Shown: positions 22,779 to 31,585 of the stretch, piece after piece | Numbering within the stretch: the stretch's first letter is position 1 | Layout of the letters: each line of letters begins with the position of its first letter | Assembly: GCF_008630065.1 (NCBI RefSeq) | Contig: NZ_VWPL01000005.1 | Coordinates: forward strand, 120,130-184,129 | DNA: 64,000 nt | Direction: 5' to 3' | Origin: Blastochloris sulfoviridis | GTDB lineage: Bacteria > Pseudomonadota > Alphaproteobacteria > Rhizobiales > Xanthobacteraceae | Notes under the pieces: model-generated | The model's input: the letters and a program-made list of their open reading frames with translations, nothing else | What the model was told of the DNA's origin: nothing | Database searches by the model: none | Position numbers and translations under genes: made by a program

Positions 22779-25304
22779 CTACGCCGCCATCGTCTCCTTC
22801 ACCGCCTCGACGAGCTGCTTCAGCGTGAAGGGCTTGGGCAGGAAGGCGAACTGCTCGCCCTCGGGCAGGTTCTTGCGGAACGCGTCCTCGGCATAGCCGG
22901 AGACGAAGATCACCTTGAGGTCGGGCCGGCGGCTGCGCAGCTCGCGCAAGAGGGTCGGGCCGTCCATCTCCGGCATCACCACGTCGGAGACCACGAGATC
23001 GATCGAGCCGGCGTGGTCGGCGAACAGGTCAAGCGCCTCGATGCCGGAGGCCGCCTGCAGCACGGTGTAGCCGCGCGAGGTGAGCGCGCGCGAGCCGAAC
23101 GCCCGCACCGAATCCTCGTCCTCGACCAGAAGGATGGTACCGCGCCCGGTGAGGTCGGCGGCCTTCGCCTGGGCCGGCTCCTCCACCACCGCCGGCGCCT
23201 CGGTGGCAATGTGGCGCGGCAGGAAGATGCGGAAGGTGGTGCCGACCCCCACCTTGGAATCGCAGGAGACGTGGCCGCCGGTCTGCTTGACGATGCCATA
23301 GACCGTCGACAGGCCGAGCCCGGTGCCCTTGCCCACCTCCTTGGTGGTGAAGAAGGGGTCGAAGATCTTGTCGAGGATTTCCGGCGGCATGCCGGTGCCG
23401 GTGTCGGTCACCTCGACCAGCACGAAGTCGGCCGAGGGAAGCTGCGGATCGCCGAAGGTCTTGGTCTCGGCCGCCGGCACATTCGCGGTACGCACGGTGA
23501 GCTTGCCGCCGGTCGGCATGGCGTCGCGCGCATTGACCGACAGATTGACCACCACCTGCTCGAACTGGTTGACGTCGATATAGACCGGCCACAGGTCGCG
23601 CCCGTGCCGGATGTCGAGGCTCACCGTCTCGCCCAGCAGCCGCCGCAGCAGCATGGTGACCTCGCTCATCGCGTCGCCGAGCTGGATCACCTGCGGGCGC
23701 AGGGTCTGGCGGCGCGAGAAGGCGAGAAGCTGCCGCACCAGGCCGGCCGCCCGGTTGGCGTTGTGCTTGATCTGCATGATGTCCTGGAAGGACGGATCGG
23801 TCGGCCGGTGGCTCTCCAGCAGGAAGTCGGCGTGGCCGATGATGGCGGTCAGCACATTGTTGAAGTCGTGCGCCACGCCGCCGGCGAGCTGGCCGATCGC
23901 CGTCATCTTCTGCGACTGCGCCACCTGGGTCTCCAGCGCCCGCTGCTGGGTGGTCTCGATGGCGTAGACGATCGCCGCCTCCTGGTCGCGCTCGTCCTCC
24001 TCCACCGGCACCACATAGAAGCGCACCGCGCGGCCGCCCAGCATGCTGGCATCCACCGGGGCGATGTCGCCCTTGCCGTCGGCGGCAGCCTTGATCGCCG
24101 CCTCCAGCGCCGGCCGGTCGGCCTCGGCGAGGCCGGTCAGCACCGAGCGCGTCTCGCCGCCGGGGCGTACCTCGACCGGGCCGCCGAACAGCCGGGCGAA
24201 CAGCGCATTGACGCGGGCGATGCGGCCCACCCGGTCGACCGTGGCGATCGCCATCGGCGTCGAATTGAAGAAGCGCGCGAACCGGACCTCGGCGGCGCGC
24301 GCCAGGTCGGCGCCGGCCCGCCCGCGCGAGCGGTCGAGCACCAATGTGCGCGAGGCGCCCGCCGTGCCGTCCGGCGCCACCGCCACCTTGTGGTGGAGCC
24401 GCACCGGCAGCGGCTCGCCGCTGCGGCGCTTGAGGTCGATGTCGATCACCTCGGTCTTGACCTCGCCGGCGCTGCCGGGCTGGGGCGCCAGCAGCGCCAC
24501 GCCGGGACCGGGCAGGATGTCGGAGACCTTCAGCCCGCCGGTGGCCACCTCCGCAAAGTCGTAACCCAGCCACTCGGCCAGCGTGGCATTGATGTAGACC
24601 AGGGTACCGTCGGGCTCGGCCGAGAAGAAGCCGGCCGGGCCATGGTCGAGATAGTCGATCACCTGCTGGAGCTGGACGTAGGCGTCCTCCTGGCGCAGCC
24701 GCTCGCGCGTCACGTCGGCGACCGTCCAGGCGATCAGCTTGGCCAGCCGGCCCTGCGTGCCGGCCGGGCGCACCTTCAGCCGCAGCCAGCGCCCGGCTTC
24801 GCCCTTGCGTCCGACCGTGCGCACCTCCTCGGACGCCGCGCGGCCGCTCCGCGCCGCCTGGGCGAGGCGATAGATCACCTCCGCCACCTCCGGCTCGGAG
24901 GTGTAGAGCCGCTCGACCGGCACCACGTCGTCGGACGAGGTCGCCCCGGCGAGTTCCAGATAGGCGGCATTGGCGTAGAGCACGCGGCCGGAGGGGTCGA
25001 CCACCACCATGCCCTCGGCCGAGCCGTCGATCAGCGCCTTGGTCAGGTCGAATCGGCCCGAACGGCCGGCGAACTGCAGGATGCCGGCGGCCACCGCGAA
25101 CAGCGCGAACACGCCCATCACCGCCAGCAGCGCCAGCAGCCCGATCACCCACGGCTCGGCATCGTCGCGGCCGATGAACAGGAACGACACCACCGCCGCG
25201 ACCATGGCCAGCGCGATCACCACGACGAGACCGATGGAGCCGGCGGCGTCGCTCCTGTCGACGGCTTCCAGCATCTCGCCGCTTCTTTCGTCACCGATGG
25301 TCAC
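22779..25304 (-). CDS. cckA: Hybrid cell-cycle histidine kinase CckA
   Basis: An 841-residue hybrid kinase that, through ChpT, controls phosphorylation of CtrA. In order: two transmembrane helices near the N-terminus ([20 protein letters not shown] and [15 protein letters not shown]), PAS-like domains ([37 protein letters not shown]; and a third near [17 protein letters not shown]), HisKA with [13 protein letters not shown] (phospho-His about residue 479), HATPase with [13 protein letters not shown], and a receiver with the phospho-acceptor Asp near residue 774 ([11 protein letters not shown]). I chose GTG 25304 with AAAGGGGCGG before it; an ATG at 25343 or 25274 is possible. It is next to flhB, as is usual in this order. 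Confidence 0.94.
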   Translation of the reverse strand: MTIGDERSGEMLEAVDRSDAAGSIGLVVVIALAMVAAVVSFLFIGRDDAEPWVIGLLALLAVMGVFALFAVAAGILQFAGRSGRFDLTKALIDGSAEGMVVVDPSGRVLYANAAYLELAGATSSDDVVPVERLYTSEPEVAEVIYRLAQAARSGRAASEEVRTVGRKGEAGRWLRLKVRPAGTQGRLAKLIAWTVADVTRERLRQEDAYVQLQQVIDYLDHGPAGFFSAEPDGTLVYINATLAEWLGYDFAEVATGGLKVSDILPGPGVALLAPQPGSAGEVKTEVIDIDLKRRSGEPLPVRLHHKVAVAPDGTAGASRTLVLDRSRGRAGADLARAAEVRFARFFNSTPMAIATVDRVGRIARVNALFARLFGGPVEVRPGGETRSVLTGLAEADRPALEAAIKAAADGKGDIAPVDASMLGGRAVRFYVVPVEEDERDQEAAIVYAIETTQQRALETQVAQSQKMTAIGQLAGGVAHDFNNVLTAIIGHADFLLESHRPTDPSFQDIMQIKHNANRAAGLVRQLLAFSRRQTLRPQVIQLGDAMSEVTMLLRRLLGETVSLDIRHGRDLWPVYIDVNQFEQVVVNLSVNARDAMPTGGKLTVRTANVPAAETKTFGDPQLPSADFVLVEVTDTGTGMPPEILDKIFDPFFTTKEVGKGTGLGLSTVYGIVKQTGGHVSCDSKVGVGTTFRIFLPRHIATEAPAVVEEPAQAKAADLTGRGTILLVEDEDSVRAFGSRALTSRGYTVLQAASGIEALDLFADHAGSIDLVVSDVVMPEMDGPTLLRELRSRRPDLKVIFVSGYAEDAFRKNLPEGEQFAFLPKPFTLKQLVEAVKETMAA

Positions 25305-25595
25305 GACCCGCCCCTTTCGACGGCACTCGCGCAGTCTCCGCACGCCCGGGAGCCGGTTTTGCGCAAGGAATCCGACAAAAAATACGATAAACGATTACGC
25401 TCAACTTGCCGACCCGCCGGGGCAGGCCGGAAACGGCGCAGGCTCCTGCCCTGCGCCCACGTCCGGCCCCTCTGCGCCGGTTGGTCGCCCGCAAGTCGGC
25501 CGCCGTCCGCCGTGCTCTAGCGCACAATCGGCCCGAGTGGAATCCGGTCGCGCGCCGCCTTCGCCCGGCTGCCGCCCGAGTTTCCAAACGGTCTC

Positions 25596-26669
25596 TCAGG
25601 ACGGCCGCCAGCGCCGGCGCAGGCCGAGCACGTAGCCGATCACTTCCGCCACCGCCTTGTAGTGCTCGGGGGTGATCTCCTCGTCGAGCCCGACGCTGGC
25701 ATGCAGGGCGCGCGCCAGCGGCGGGTTCTCGACCACCGGGATGTCGTGCTTCTCGGCCTCCTCGCGGATGCGCAGCGCCAGCGCATCCACGCCCTTGGCC
25801 ACGCACACCGGCGCCGTCATGCCCTTCTCGTACTGCAGCGCCACCGCATAGTGGGTCGGGTTGGTGATCACCACCGAGGCCTTGGGCACTTGGGCGATCA
25901 TCCGCTTCTTCATGCGGCTCTGGCGGATCGACTTGATTCGCGCCTTGACGTGGGGATCGCCTTCGCTCTGCTTGAACTCCTCGCGGATCTCGCGCAGGCT
26001 CATGCGCAGCCGCTGCCGCCAGCTCGTCCACTGATAGAGATAGTCGAGCACGGCGACGACCGTCATCACCGCGATGACGCCGACGAACAGCTTCAGCGAC
26101 AGCGCCAGGGCCAGCTCGGGCAGCGTCGCGACGTCGGAGGCCACCACCAGCGCCAGCCGGTCGCGCTGCGGCCACAGGATGGCATAGAGCACGCCGCCGA
26201 CGATCCCGATCTTGACCAGCCCCTTGAGGAACTGGACCAGCGCCTCCTTGCCGAACAGCCGCTTCAGCCCGTTGATGGGCGAGATCTTGGAGAGCTTGGG
26301 CGTGATCGGCTCGGTGGTCCACAGCGGGCGGTGCTGGACCATGTTGGAGGCGACGCCGGCCAGCGCCATCAGCATCAGCGGCAGGCCGACCGCCCGCATG
26401 GTCTCGCCGGCCACCTGGATGACGAAGCGCGTCAGCCCGCCGCCATCGGCGGGGATGGCATAGGCGTTCGAGAGGATGCCGCGAAAGCTGGTCGTCAGGC
26501 TTTCGGCGGTGCTCGGGCCGAATACCAGGAGCATCAGCGCGCCGGCGCTGAGCACGAACCAAGTATTGACCTCCTGGCTCTTGGCGACGTCGCCGCGCTC
26601 GATCGCCTCCTCTATTCGCTTTGGGGTTGGCTCTTCCGTGCGCTCGGTGTCGTCGCCGCTCTCGGCCAT
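25596..26669 (-). CDS. flhB: Flagellar type III export protein FlhB
   Basis: A 357-residue export-gate protein that switches substrate specificity from rod/hook to filament. The N-terminus ESGDDTERTEEPTPKRIEEA is the classic FlhB opening. Four transmembrane helices follow, then the cytosolic domain with the autocleavage motif NPTH at residues 270-273. AGGGGAGG precedes the ATG. It is the last gene of the flgB-flgC-fliE-fliQ-fliR-flhB run, 12 bases after fliR, and is followed by cckA. Confidence 0.97.
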   Translation of the reverse strand: MAESGDDTERTEEPTPKRIEEAIERGDVAKSQEVNTWFVLSAGALMLLVFGPSTAESLTTSFRGILSNAYAIPADGGGLTRFVIQVAGETMRAVGLPLMLMALAGVASNMVQHRPLWTTEPITPKLSKISPINGLKRLFGKEALVQFLKGLVKIGIVGGVLYAILWPQRDRLALVVASDVATLPELALALSLKLFVGVIAVMTVVAVLDYLYQWTSWRQRLRMSLREIREEFKQSEGDPHVKARIKSIRQSRMKKRMIAQVPKASVVITNPTHYAVALQYEKGMTAPVCVAKGVDALALRIREEAEKHDIPVVENPPLARALHASVGLDEEITPEHYKAVAEVIGYVLGLRRRWRPS

Positions 26670-26681
26670 GGCGGCCTCCCC

Positions 26682-27449
26682 TCAGCGCCCGGCCAGCATG
26701 CCGAGCACGCCGCCGAGAAAGTCGACATAGACGCCCATCATCGCCCCGACCAGCGCCAGCAGGATCGCGAATCCGGCGAAGATCGACAGCGGCATGGCCA
26801 GGAAATACACCTGGAGCTGCGGCATCAGCCGCGCCAGCAGCCCCAGCCCGACATTGAACACCAGCCCGAACAGCAGGAACGGCGCGGACAGCTGCACGCC
26901 GATGCGGAAGGCGTCGGCGACCATCCGCACCGACAATTGCAGCGCATCGCCGGTGACCGGCGGCAGGCCGGGCGCAAAAACCTTGTAGCTGTTGGCGATG
27001 GCGGCGATGGCGACGTAGTGCAGGTCGCTCGCGAACACCAGCGTGACGCCGAGCAGCGCCAGGAACGTGCCGAGCAGCGCCCCCTGCTGCGCCTGGGTCG
27101 GATCGACCGCAGTGACGAACCCCAGGCCGAGCTGGTTGGCGATGACCGTGCCGGCCACCTGCAGCGACGCCATGGCGACGCGGGCCGCAAGCCCCAGCAC
27201 GAAGCCGATGGCAAGCTCGCCGAACAGCATGAACACCAGCGGGCCGAAGCTGGACAGCTCGACCTGGTAGGCGCCGCGGTGCAGCGGAAACAGCATGAAG
27301 GTCATCAGCACCGCCGCGGCGAGGCGCATCCGCACCGGGATGTTGCGCTCGCCGAACCCCGGCAGCAGCATCATCAGCGTGCCCATCCTGGCGAACATCA
27401 GCACGAAGGCGGTCGCCACCACCGGCAGGAACGTGAGGCTGACCGTCAT
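26682..27449 (-). CDS. fliR: Flagellar export gate protein FliR
   Basis: A 255-residue inner-membrane protein of the FliPQR export gate, with about six hydrophobic segments. FVLMFARMGTLMMLLPGFGE and QVAGTVIANQLGLGFVTAVDPT are family-typical. GGAAGGCGG precedes the ATG. It is located between fliQ and flhB in the same direction. Confidence 0.96.
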   Translation of the reverse strand: MTVSLTFLPVVATAFVLMFARMGTLMMLLPGFGERNIPVRMRLAAAVLMTFMLFPLHRGAYQVELSSFGPLVFMLFGELAIGFVLGLAARVAMASLQVAGTVIANQLGLGFVTAVDPTQAQQGALLGTFLALLGVTLVFASDLHYVAIAAIANSYKVFAPGLPPVTGDALQLSVRMVADAFRIGVQLSAPFLLFGLVFNVGLGLLARLMPQLQVYFLAMPLSIFAGFAILLALVGAMMGVYVDFLGGVLGMLAGR

Positions 27450-27489
27450 TGCGCCGCCTTCCGTCCGCCGTTACCCGCGTGCCGCGCCC

Positions 27490-27756
27490 TCAATGTCCGG
27501 CGATGATGTGGGCCGCCACCCGCGCCATGTGGGCGGACAGCATGTCGCCCATGAACGGCAGCGCCACCAGCATCACCGCGAACATGGCGATGATCTTCGG
27601 CACGAAGACCAGCGTCATCTCCTGGATCTGGGTCAGCGCCTGCAACAGCGAGATGACGACGCCGACGGCGAGTCCCGCCAGCATCATCGGCGCGCACACC
27701 CACAGCAGCGTGAGGATGCCGTCGCGCGCCACGTCGAGCACTTCCGGTCCGGTCAT
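27490..27756 (-). CDS. fliQ: Flagellar export gate protein FliQ
   Basis: An 88-residue protein with two long transmembrane helices, starting MTGPEVLDVARDGILTLLWV and containing GLAVGVVISLLQALTQIQEMTLVFVPK, the diagnostic FliQ region. The AGAGGG ribosome site lies directly at the edge of a family A repeat pair, so the repeat has come to within 13 bases of the start codon. The frame remains open into the repeat, but those codons are not FliQ. Confidence 0.95.
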   Translation of the reverse strand: MTGPEVLDVARDGILTLLWVCAPMMLAGLAVGVVISLLQALTQIQEMTLVFVPKIIAMFAVMLVALPFMGDMLSAHMARVAAHIIAGH

Positions 27757-27768
27757 GGCGCTGCCCTC

Positions 27769-27976
27769 TAGAGCATTTTTCGCAAAAGTGGATACCGGTT
27801 TTGCGAAAGAAAATGCGACGAACCAGAAACTGAGAGTGTCCGACCTGATACGGTCAGATCGGATAACGCTCTGGAGCATTCTCCGCAAAAGTGGAAAGCG
27901 ATTTTGCGGAAGAGAATGCGACAGCGCAATAACTTAGAGCGTCCGCCCGGTTCAATCAGATCGGCGGATGCTCTAG
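27769..27976. repeat. Two tandem family A repeats between fliE and fliQ
   Basis: Copies at 27769-27870 and 27871-27976 in the same orientation. Core: TAGAGCATTTTTCGC, AAAAGTGGATACCGGTTTTG, CGAAAGAAAATGCGAC; tail: CAATCAGATCGGCGGATGCT. Each can fold by pairing CGCAAAAG with TTTTGCG. They occupy nearly all the space between fliQ and fliE inside an otherwise tightly packed flagellar gene run. Confidence 0.85.
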
Positions 27977-27990
27977 CGTGCGGGCGCCGA

Positions 27991-28326
27991 TCAGATCGGC
28001 ATCTGCATGATTTCCTGGTAGGCCTGGATCACCTTGTCGCGGATCGACACCAGCGATTCGATGGCGACCTCGGTCTCGGCGACCGCGGTGACCACGTCGA
28101 CGAGATCGGCCTTGCCGGCCACCAGCGCCTGCGCCTTGTGCTCGCTGGCGCGGCCGGCGGCCATGGTGTTGGCGAGCGTGTTCTCCAGCATGGCGCCGAA
28201 GCCGGTGGACGCGGAATCGTCAAGCCCGGCGCCGTGGTCGCGCAGCGGCATGCGGGTATGATCGCCGGTGTTCGCCGCGCGGGCGGCGGCGGCGTAGGCG
28301 TTGGCAACGAGGCTGGCAGTCGACAT
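27991..28326 (-). CDS. fliE: Flagellar hook-basal body protein FliE
   Basis: A 111-residue FliE, which links the MS ring to the proximal rod. Family C-terminal region: FGAMLENTLANTMAAGRASEH, then DVVTAVAETEVAIESLVSIRDKVIQAYQEIMQMPI. GGAG precedes the ATG. It follows flgC by 64 bases on the same strand, the usual flgB-flgC-fliE order. Confidence 0.96.
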   Translation of the reverse strand: MSTASLVANAYAAAARAANTGDHTRMPLRDHGAGLDDSASTGFGAMLENTLANTMAAGRASEHKAQALVAGKADLVDVVTAVAETEVAIESLVSIRDKVIQAYQEIMQMPI

Positions 28327-28390
28327 GGCGAGGGCTCCAAGAGTTTAGCTGATACGCAACTGATCGATCGGAAACGCAGTGCAGCCTGCT

Positions 28391-28801
28391 TCAGACACGC
28401 AGCAGGTCGAGTGTTCGCGAGATCATCCGCCGCGTTGCGGAAACGACATTGAGGTTCGCCTCGTAGCTCCGCTGCGCCTCCTTCAGATCGGCCGTTTCGA
28501 TCAGCGAGTTCACGTTGGGATACTGGACGTAGCCGCTCTTGTCGGCGGCCGGGTGGCCGGGCTCGTGGCGGCTGACGAACGCGCTCTTGTCGCGCTGCAC
28601 CCGGCCGAGCGAGACGACCTGGGCCTCGATCTCGCGGTCGAACTTCGACTCGAACGTCGGCACCTTGCGCCGATAGGGCTGGCCGCCGGATGCGCCCGCG
28701 GTCGAATTGGCGTTGGCAAGGTTCTCGGCGATGATCCGCATGCGGCCGGCCTGCGTCCGCAGTCCGGATGCTGCAATGCTGATCGATTTCATGAAGTCCA
28801 T
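28391..28801 (-). CDS. flgC: Flagellar proximal rod protein FlgC
   Basis: A 136-residue rod protein beginning MDFMKSISIAASGLRTQAGRM, with the rod/hook N-terminal motif RMRIIAENLANANSTAG. The C-terminus YPNVNSLIETADLKEAQRSYEAN and LNVVSATRRMISRTLDLLRV is the standard FlgC coiled-coil end. It starts 12 bases after flgB and is preceded by AGGGGTAAGG. Confidence 0.97.
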   Translation of the reverse strand: MDFMKSISIAASGLRTQAGRMRIIAENLANANSTAGASGGQPYRRKVPTFESKFDREIEAQVVSLGRVQRDKSAFVSRHEPGHPAADKSGYVQYPNVNSLIETADLKEAQRSYEANLNVVSATRRMISRTLDLLRV

Positions 28802-28813
28802 GACGCCTTACCC

Positions 28814-29227
28814 CTATCTTGTCTTTCCGAGCGCCGTCTTGATCAAGCCGAGACTGCGGGAATACAGGGAGGTCGCAGTCTGGTAGTCCAGCTGAGTCTG
28901 AGCGACCTTCATCATCTCTTCTTCGAGCGCCACCGCGTTTCCGCTCGGACGGATCTCGAATTTCCCCGTCGCGCGCGACTGTCCGAACCGGTCGGTCTCG
29001 ACGCTGGCGGCCCCGGCAATGTGTTCGCGATTGGTGACCGCCATCGCCGTCCGCTGCGGCGGCTGCTGGGTCAGGACCTTCTTGAAGTCGACCGCTTCGA
29101 TGTCGCGGGCGCGAAAGCCCGGCGTGTCGGCATTGGCAACGTTCTGCGCCAGCACGCGCTGGCGCGCCTGCAGCCAGCCCATGCGGGTCTTCAACATGCC
29201 GACCAGGGGGACATCGGCCAGAATCAT
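28814..29227 (-). CDS. flgB: Flagellar proximal rod protein FlgB
   Basis: A 137-residue rod protein with the motif RQRVLAQNVANADTPGFRARDI typical of FlgB. The C-terminus EEEMMKVAQTQLDYQTATSLYSRSLGLIKTALG is also diagnostic. GAGGA lies before the ATG. It is the first gene of the minus-strand export/rod run and is divergent from fliO. The shared intergenic region carries a CtrA-like box. Confidence 0.97.
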   Translation of the reverse strand: MILADVPLVGMLKTRMGWLQARQRVLAQNVANADTPGFRARDIEAVDFKKVLTQQPPQRTAMAVTNREHIAGAASVETDRFGQSRATGKFEIRPSGNAVALEEEMMKVAQTQLDYQTATSLYSRSLGLIKTALGKTR

Positions 29228-29287
29228 CGCGTGATCCTCATTGGCGCAACTTGGCGCCTATCCGGGCACAATTTGCCGGCCGAATGG

Positions 29288-29303
29288 TTAATTTGGAGTT
29301 AAC
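29288..29303. promoter_or_regulatory. CtrA-like box between flgB and fliO
   Basis: The sequence TTAATTTGGAGTTAAC matches the CtrA consensus TTAA-N7-TTAAC, and the opposite strand matches too (TTAA-CTCCAAA-TTAA). It lies about 60 bases from the flgB start and 180 bases from fliO. Early flagellar genes of this class are known CtrA targets in Caulobacter. The site is placed to serve both directions. Confidence 0.7.
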
Positions 29304-29483
29304 ATACGTGGCCCAGCCGATTGCCGGCCGGGACAGAATCGTGTGTTTGCAGAGCGCCCTGCCTTGGGAACGTCACGTTTCTTTACCAGTTCTTAAGCCT
29401 GCGCCGGGCAGCGTTTGCCGCTCGGCATTAACGTGTTCGCGTGCGGGTGGACGTTGCGCGCGAAGCTCCTCGGGGAGGAAACC

Positions 29484-30689
29484 ATGTCCGATATTCTGGG
29501 TGTCGAACTGGGCACCTTCCTGAAATATCTGGCCGCGCTCCTGTTCGTCCTGGGTCTGCTCGGCGGCACGCTGTTCCTGGTGCGCAAGCTCGGCGGCGGC
29601 ACCACGTCCGGCGGCAGCGGCGGCCGCGGGCGCATGCCGCGCCTGGGCGTGCTCGACCACGCCACGGTCGACGCACGGCGCCGGCTGGTGCTGATCCGCC
29701 GCGACAATGTCGAGCATCTCATCATGATCGGCGGGCCGACCGACGTCGTGATCGAGACCGGCATCATCCGCAGCGCGCCGCCGCAGCGCGAAGGGGCGCC
29801 GGCCCGCGACGCCTATGCCGAGGCGCGCCAGGGCGCCGGCCCCCAGATGCCGGGTGCGCCAATCCCCGCGCCGCAGGCGCCCGGCGCCGAGCCGCCCGCC
29901 GGGCCCTATGCCGCCCCCGCCCGGCCGGACCTGCCGCTGCGGACCGAGATGCCCGCGCGCCGCGAGCGTCCGGAGCCGCCGGCGCGCCCGGAGGCACCGC
30001 CGCGTCCCACGCCCGCCCGCCCGCCGGAGCCGGCGACCCGCGCCGAATCCATCCTGCGCTCGCTGACGGCGGCGCCGCGCACCGAACCGGCCGCCCCCAG
30101 CGGCCCGGCGCCGGGCCTGCGGCCGCTGTCGCCGGCCACCCCGCCGCCGCCCGAATTCACAGAGCTCGAACGCCTGCTGCAGCCGCCGCGCCCTGAGCCG
30201 GCGACGCCGCGTCCGGGGCCGGCCGCCGCCCCGACCAACCCGACACCGCGCCCCGAGCCGCGGCTTGAGCCGCGGGTGATCATGCCCGCCGCACCGCCGA
30301 CCCCGACCCCAACGCCACCCTCGGCTCCCGCACCGGCCGTTGCGCCACCCACCATCGCGACGCCGACCATCACCCCGCCGATCGTCGCCGCGCCGGCCAT
30401 TCCGGCCCCGGCCGCCGCGCCTGCCAGCACGCCTGCCTCCACCCTACCGACCCCAACCGTTCCGGTCCCCACCGTGGCCGCCCCCGGCGCGCCGGCTCCC
30501 GCCACGCCCAGCGCGGCGGCACCGGGCCCAGCGACGCCGCCGGCACCGGATGTCCCGGCGCCCGCCGCTCCCCCCGCCGAGCCGGCGGCAGCCCCGGCCG
30601 AGCCGGACGACAAGGCCGGCCGCACGGTGTTCGACAATCTGGAGGACGAGATGGCGAGCCTGCTCGGCCGCGGCGGAAACCGCCCGTGA
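29484..30689 (+). CDS. fliO: Flagellar biosynthetic protein FliO with long Pro/Ala-rich tail
   Basis: A 401-residue protein. The first 95 residues are FliO: one transmembrane helix (FLKYLAALLFVLGLLGGTLFL) and the cytosolic core RMPRLGVLDHATVDARRRLVLIRRDNVEHLIMIGG. FliO helps assemble the FliP ring. After that come about 270 residues dominated by Pro, Ala, Arg and Glu, probably disordered, ending in a short conserved-looking DNLEDEMASLLGR helix. Typical FliO proteins are 100-150 residues. GGGGAGGAAACC fixes ATG 29484. Its stop overlaps the fliP GTG start. Confidence 0.85.
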   Translation: MSDILGVELGTFLKYLAALLFVLGLLGGTLFLVRKLGGGTTSGGSGGRGRMPRLGVLDHATVDARRRLVLIRRDNVEHLIMIGGPTDVVIETGIIRSAPPQREGAPARDAYAEARQGAGPQMPGAPIPAPQAPGAEPPAGPYAAPARPDLPLRTEMPARRERPEPPARPEAPPRPTPARPPEPATRAESILRSLTAAPRTEPAAPSGPAPGLRPLSPATPPPPEFTELERLLQPPRPEPATPRPGPAAAPTNPTPRPEPRLEPRVIMPAAPPTPTPTPPSAPAPAVAPPTIATPTITPPIVAAPAIPAPAAAPASTPASTLPTPTVPVPTVAAPGAPAPATPSAAAPGPATPPAPDVPAPAAPPAEPAAAPAEPDDKAGRTVFDNLEDEMASLLGRGGNRP

Positions 30690-31417
30690 CCGTGCGGCGG
30701 CTGGCGCTCGCCGCCGGAGTCGTGATCCTCACGCTTCAGCCGGCGGCGGCGCAGGACTTTTCGATCACGCTCGGACAGGGCGCGGGCCTGACCGAGCGGG
30801 TGGTACAGCTCATCGCGCTGCTCAGCGTGCTGTCGCTGGCGCCCTCGATCCTGGTGATGGCGACGTCCTTCACCCGCATCGTGGTGGTGCTGTCGCTGCT
30901 GCGCTCGGCGCTCGGCACCGGCACGGCGCCGCCCAATGCGGTGATGGTCAGCCTGGCGCTGTTCCTCACCGCCTTCGTCATGGCGCCGACCTTCGAGCGC
31001 GCCTGGCAGACCGGCCTGCGGCCACTGACGCAGAACGAGATCACCCTGGAGCAGGCGTTCGAACGCACGACCGCGCCATTCAAGACGTTCATGCTCGGCA
31101 ATGTCCGCGAGAAGGATCTGGCGCTGTTCATGGATCTGGCCGGCGGCGAGCGGCCGAGCGAGCCGGCGCAGGTGTCGCTGCGCGTCCTGATGCCGGCCTT
31201 CATGATCTCCGAGCTCAGGCGGGCCTTCGAGATCGGCTTCCTGCTGTTCGTGCCGTTCCTGGTCATCGACCTCGTGGTCGCCTCGATCCTGATGTCGATG
31301 GGCATGATGATGCTGCCGCCGGTCGTGGTGTCGCTGCCGTTCAAGCTGATCTTCTTCGTGCTGGTCGACGGCTGGAACCTGGTGGCCGGCTCGCTGGTCA
31401 AGAGCTACGGCGTGTGA
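30686..31417 (+). CDS. fliP: Flagellar export gate protein FliP
   Basis: A 243-residue protein of the FliPQR export gate. A signal-like helix (LALAAGVVILTLQPAAAQDF) is followed by three further membrane segments. Diagnostic runs are ILVMATSFTRIVVVLSLLRSALG and LMPAFMISELRRAFEIGFLL. It starts at GTG 30686, which overlaps the fliO stop (GTGA), indicating translational coupling. It ends convergent with the large TPR gene. Confidence 0.97.
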   Translation: MTVRRLALAAGVVILTLQPAAAQDFSITLGQGAGLTERVVQLIALLSVLSLAPSILVMATSFTRIVVVLSLLRSALGTGTAPPNAVMVSLALFLTAFVMAPTFERAWQTGLRPLTQNEITLEQAFERTTAPFKTFMLGNVREKDLALFMDLAGGERPSEPAQVSLRVLMPAFMISELRRAFEIGFLLFVPFLVIDLVVASILMSMGMMMLPPVVVSLPFKLIFFVLVDGWNLVAGSLVKSYGV

Positions 31418-31585
31418 CGCGAACGCCGGCTGATCAGGCCGCGCCTTCGTCACAGGTTCGCCAACGACCCCGGCAGTGGATCCGGGTCTTCGGCGAGACC
31501 GTTCCAGGCTTCGAACGAGCCGGCCGACAACCGCGCAAGACCCGGCCGCCGGATCGGGATCGTCCTCGCCTCAGCCGGGGACGCC

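Noticed and set aside
25346..25395. Another family A repeat upstream of cckA (CCGGTTTTGCGCAAGGAA)
   Set aside because: Only about 20 bases resemble the core; the AGAGCATTTTCC start and the tail are missing, so I did not count it.
22644..25520. A 958-codon open frame on the plus strand opposite cckA
   Set aside because: It is the antisense shadow of a GC-rich gene: composition is His/Arg/Gly/Gln-rich, there is no domain, and the opposite strand has complete CckA motifs.
27757..27888. Longer FliQ starting at 27888
   Set aside because: The added 44 codons are encoded by the family A repeat and do not resemble FliQ; the AGAGGG site and family start support 27756.
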